Assembly: GCA_023430565.1 (NCBI GenBank)
Contig: JAEZAD010000364.1
Location: 1 to 16,511 of the forward strand
Reading direction: 5' to 3'
Origin: Verrucomicrobiota bacterium
Lineage (GTDB): Bacteria; Verrucomicrobiota; Verrucomicrobiia; Opitutales; Opitutaceae
DNA: 16,511 nt
Shown here: positions 14,007 to 16,511 of the stretch, one piece after another
Position numbering within the stretch: the stretch's first letter is position 1
How the letters are laid out: each line of letters opens with the position of its first letter
Notes under the pieces: generated by a model
Seen by the model: only the letters and a program-made list of their open reading frames with translations
Database searches by the model: none
What the model was told of the DNA's origin: nothing
Translations under genes and position numbers: made by a program

Positions 14007-15044
14007 CTAGCGGAAGGCGAATGGGCGCGGGCGGCGGTGGCGCTGGGTTTGCCACCAAGCGGCGGCGAGGCCGGCGACGCCGAGGCCGACGAGCGAAAGG
14101 GCGGCGCGGCGGCGGGAGAGTTGAATTTGGAGCGAGTGCTCCTTGGCGTCCCGGTCGAACGGGCCGTGGGCGCCCCAAGGGCCGGGAGCCGGAGACCACA
14201 GGTTGTCGGGCTGATCTGGGTCGCGAGGTTCGTGCGTATCCGCGAAGGAACGACCGACGAGATAGCGGTCGAGAAAGCCGGGCCAGAGCTTGTTGAGTTT
14301 GATGCCGACGGCGGTGTTGACGCCGAGGTAGACCTCGCGGCGGTCGTGGTGCGCGGCCCAATAGATGGTGCGCGCGGCGATCTCGGGCTGGTAGATGGGG
14401 GCGGGCGGCTTTGCTTTTTGCGGCAGACGACTTTTTACCCAGGCGAACTGCGGCGTGTTCATCGACGGGAGCTGGACCATCGTGAGGCGAATGTCTTTTC
14501 GATCAGCGAGCAGTTCGGAGCGGAGCGAGTCGGTGAAGCCGCGAATGGCGTGCTTGGCAGCGCAGTAGGCGGACTGGTAGGGAATACTTCGATACGCGAG
14601 GGCCGAGCCGACCTGGACGATGGAGCCTGAGTTGCGCGGAAGCATGCGGCGAAGCGCGGCCTGCGTGCCGTAAACATAGCCGAGGTAGGTGACGTCGGTG
14701 ATGCGCTTGAACTCCTCGGGTGGCATTTCGACGATGCGCGAGTAGACGGACGCCATCGCGTTATTGATCCAGATGTCGATGGGACCGAAGCGGCTTTCGG
14801 TGAGTTCGGCAAGTTGTTCGGTGGACTGCGGGTCGGCGACGTCGGCGACGAGAATCGCGGCGCGGCCGCCGAGTTCTTCGACGTCGCGCTGAGTGGCCTC
14901 GAGACGTTCGCGGCCGCGGGCGAGGAGGCCGAGGGAGGCGCCGCGGCGGGCGAATTCACGAGCGGTGGCGCGGCCGACGCCGGCAGAGGCGCCGGTGATC
15001 ACGACGACTTCAGGGCGGCGGGAGTGGAGAGGAGCAGGCACCAT
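14007..15044 (-). CDS. Short-chain dehydrogenase/reductase with a C-terminal membrane segment
   Basis: A 345-residue classical SDR. The NAD(P) glycine motif is TGASAGVG (17-24), ADVAD lies at 67-71, and the NNAG motif reads NNAMAS (94-99). The catalytic S147, Y160 and K164 (YCAAK) are present. R9/R10 and the Arg after the second strand (LLARGRERL) suggest NADP. The part beyond about residue 240 is longer than a normal SDR (250 aa). It contains a charged, proline-rich linker (272-300), and ends in a hydrophobic segment (315-331, LSLVGLGVAGLAAAWW) with a basic tail, so the enzyme is probably anchored in the membrane. The substrate is unknown. It is convergent with the TPP enzyme gene, 30 bases apart, and divergent from the receiver gene at 15229. 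Confidence 0.88.
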   Translation of the reverse strand: MVPAPLHSRRPEVVVITGASAGVGRATAREFARRGASLGLLARGRERLEATQRDVEELGGRAAILVADVADPQSTEQLAELTESRFGPIDIWINNAMASVYSRIVEMPPEEFKRITDVTYLGYVYGTQAALRRMLPRNSGSIVQVGSALAYRSIPYQSAYCAAKHAIRGFTDSLRSELLADRKDIRLTMVQLPSMNTPQFAWVKSRLPQKAKPPAPIYQPEIAARTIYWAAHHDRREVYLGVNTAVGIKLNKLWPGFLDRYLVGRSFADTHEPRDPDQPDNLWSPAPGPWGAHGPFDRDAKEHSLQIQLSRRRAALSLVGLGVAGLAAAWWQTQRHRRPRPFAFR

Positions 15045-15228
15045 GGAAGATAGGAGCGCGGGGCCGCGATGCCATGGGGAAATTTTCGAACGCAGCGTGG
15101 AGGGAATCCCGTGAGTCGCGGGGCAGGCAGATCAGAGGCGGGCGGGACAAGGCAGGGTTCGGCCGGCGGACGCAGCGCTCGCTGTATTATCTCGCGCAAA
15201 TTGTTAACGATGATAAATCAGCAGCGTT

Positions 15229-15636
15229 GTGGACGAACCCCTTCCTCCGGCGAACCGCCCGCCTGAAGCGCTCACTTTGATGATCGTGGACGACGAGGAG
15301 CAGAAGCGTTTGCTCCTCGGTCGATTCCTCAGGCGGAGTTTTCCACAGGTGTCGCTCGTCGAATGCGGCAATGGCGCGGAGGCGATCGCGCAGCTGGAGA
15401 AAGGCGCGGTCGATCTGGTCATCACCGACAACCGGATGGAACCGGTGAGCGGGATCGAGCTCACGCGGTGGATTCGCGCGCGGCAACCGGAGCTGCCGGT
15501 GTTGATGGTGACGGGACATCCGGATCTCGAAAAAGCGGCGCGCGAAGCGGGGGCGACGCGGTTGATCGACTTTGCGCGCTACGCCGAAATCGGGCGGATC
15601 GTGGCGGAGCTGTTGCCGGGGCGTCCGCCGAGTTGA
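15229..15636 (+). CDS. Orphan receiver-domain protein lacking the conserved lysine
   Basis: A 135-residue CheY-like protein without an output domain. The acidic pair D21/D22 (MIVDDEEQK), phospho-acceptor D67 (LVITDNRMEP) and T95 (LMVTGHP) are there. The conserved lysine after strand five is absent: the region reads GATRLIDFARY, so signalling or phosphate handling may differ from normal receivers. The open frame starts at GTG 15229; an ATG at 15280 would begin right at the first strand but drops the first 17 residues, which look disordered (proline-rich). I give the longer version. No histidine kinase is nearby. It is upstream of the cytochrome oxidase subunit II gene on the same strand. Confidence 0.8.
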   Translation: MDEPLPPANRPPEALTLMIVDDEEQKRLLLGRFLRRSFPQVSLVECGNGAEAIAQLEKGAVDLVITDNRMEPVSGIELTRWIRARQPELPVLMVTGHPDLEKAAREAGATRLIDFARYAEIGRIVAELLPGRPPS

Positions 15637-15698
15637 ACGCGTGAAGCGGCGCCGCAATCGTGCGGGCGGCAGGGAACGACGGCGCGCGCGGAGTGACG

Positions 15699-16511
15699 GT
15701 GGAGGCGTTGATCTCGCAGCCCGGTGAAACGCAACGAGGTCTCGCAGTAGCGTGGACCGATGTCGAAGCAACGCGAGCGCGCAGGAGCGCGCGGCGGCGT
15801 GGGCGGGGGCGGCTTTTTGTCGGTGGAGTGGCGGCGATCGCAGTCCTGGTGTTGAGCGGCTGCAGCGGGCGGCAATCGGCGTTGGAGCCGGCGGGGCGCG
15901 GGGCGGAGATGATCGCAGAACTGTTTTGGTGGATGGCGGGCGGGACGGTGGTGGTGTGGCTCGCGGTGGCGTGGCTGGCGATGTCGGCGATGCGCGGGCG
16001 GGTTTCGAAGCAGACCGAAAAGCAGGCGCGGCTGTATATCATCGGCGGCGGCGCGGCGTTTCCGACGGTGGTGCTGGCGGGGCTGTTGAGTTATGGGCTG
16101 AGTGGAATGCCGGAGTTGATCGGGCCGGCGCCGGAGGGGGCGCTGAAAGTGCACGTCGTCGGCGAGCAGTGGTGGTGGCGGGTGAAATATCAGGTGGCCG
16201 AGGGAGAATTCGTGGAGCTGGCGAATGAGGTGCGACTCCCGGTGGGGCGTCCGGTGGAGTTCACGTTGGACAGCCCGGATGTGATTCACTCGTTCTGGAT
16301 TCCGTCGCTCGGCGGGAAGATGGACATGATTCCGGGGCGGACGACGCGACTGCTGCTGGAGCCGACGCGAGTGGGGACGTTTCGCGGGGTGTGCGCGGAA
16401 TACTGCGGGGATTCGCATGCGTTGATGGCGTTTGAGGTGGTGGTGAGCGAGGAGGCGGAGTTCGACGCGTGGCTCGCGCAGGAGCAGGCGGTGGCGCGCG
16501 AGCCGGAGACG
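15699..16511 (+). CDS. coxB: Cytochrome c oxidase subunit II, N-terminal part (cut by the right window edge)
   Basis: CuA-bearing subunit of a haem-copper terminal oxidase, which passes electrons from cytochrome c to subunit I. The frame is open to the window end. It has a lipobox LSGC with C55, two membrane helices (about 69-95 and 108-130), GEQWWWRVKY typical of the family, VIHSFWIP with H197, and the complete CuA site C232-x-E234-x-C236-x3-H240-x2-M243 (CAEYCGDSHALM). The start is uncertain. GTG 15699 has GGAG 5 bases before it but gives an unusually long leader; GTG at 15660 or 15693 and TTG 15708 are alternatives. An ATG at 15760 in another frame would need a one-base shift. After CuA the protein runs on, so a fused cytochrome c domain (caa3 type) cannot be excluded. 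Confidence 0.9.
   Translation, partial: MEALISQPGETQRGLAVAWTDVEATRARRSARRRGRGRLFVGGVAAIAVLVLSGCSGRQSALEPAGRGAEMIAELFWWMAGGTVVVWLAVAWLAMSAMRGRVSKQTEKQARLYIIGGGAAFPTVVLAGLLSYGLSGMPELIGPAPEGALKVHVVGEQWWWRVKYQVAEGEFVELANEVRLPVGRPVEFTLDSPDVIHSFWIPSLGGKMDMIPGRTTRLLLEPTRVGTFRGVCAEYCGDSHALMAFEVVVSEEAEFDAWLAQEQAVAREPET

Noticed and set aside
12653..14296. A 547-residue open frame on the plus strand overlapping the TPP enzyme and the SDR gene
   Set aside because: Glycine/arginine-rich and without motifs; it overlaps two well supported genes in other frames.
15182..15215. A promoter for the receiver gene based on TATTAT and nearby AT-rich sequence
   Set aside because: A TG-TATTAT extended -10 is visible at about 15183-15190, but there is no acceptable -35 at the right distance, so I did not list it.

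Overview
The window is a very GC-rich bacterial chromosome segment with strong GC bias at third codon positions, which is why long mirror ORFs lie opposite almost every gene. Many starts lack a clear Shine-Dalgarno sequence, several genes appear to use GTG, and the mix of genes (Tol motor operon, PRC-barrel/BON envelope proteins, lipoprotein Cu/Zn superoxide dismutase, cytochrome oxidase with a CuA subunit) fits an aerobic or facultative Gram-negative. My best guess is Verrucomicrobiota, family Opitutaceae, but this is inference from gene content and style, not from a marker gene.

Layout. (1) 1-791, minus: N-terminal part of a MATE efflux pump. A perfect 11-bp inverted repeat (924-950) lies in the AT-rich patch upstream of it. 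(2) 1083-4524, minus: a compact housekeeping operon read as PfkB-family sugar kinase, thymidylate kinase (tmk), DNA polymerase III delta' (holB) and a small exported or membrane-anchored protein of unknown function. A short REP-like palindrome sits between tmk and holB. (3) 4676-6795, plus, divergent from the kinase: tolQ-tolR-tolA, an inner-membrane proton-driven motor and its periplasm-spanning arm. tolB and pal are not in the window. (4) 6859-6963: tRNA-Ala(GGC) with an encoded CCA end, a weak promoter upstream and a strong hairpin/T-tract terminator.

(5) 7036-11965, minus: what looks like an envelope and oxidative-stress island. In the order of transcription it holds an orphan receiver-only response regulator, a secreted PRC-barrel + BON protein, a secreted protein with six BON domains, a lipoprotein Cu/Zn superoxide dismutase, and a DUF421 (YetF-like) membrane protein whose 5' end appears frameshifted. 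(6) 12219-13976, plus: a PoxB-like thiamine-diphosphate enzyme, convergent with a short-chain dehydrogenase that has a C-terminal membrane segment (14007-15044, minus). (7) 15229-16511, plus: a second orphan receiver protein that lacks the conserved lysine, then cytochrome c oxidase subunit II with an intact CuA site, running off the right edge.

No mobile element, CRISPR array, rRNA or prophage signal was seen. I did not find a clearly new multi-gene system. The most unusual items are the six-BON protein in its stress cluster, the palindromic operator candidate upstream of the MATE pump, the frameshift in the DUF421 gene, and the lysine-less receiver next to the oxidase gene.
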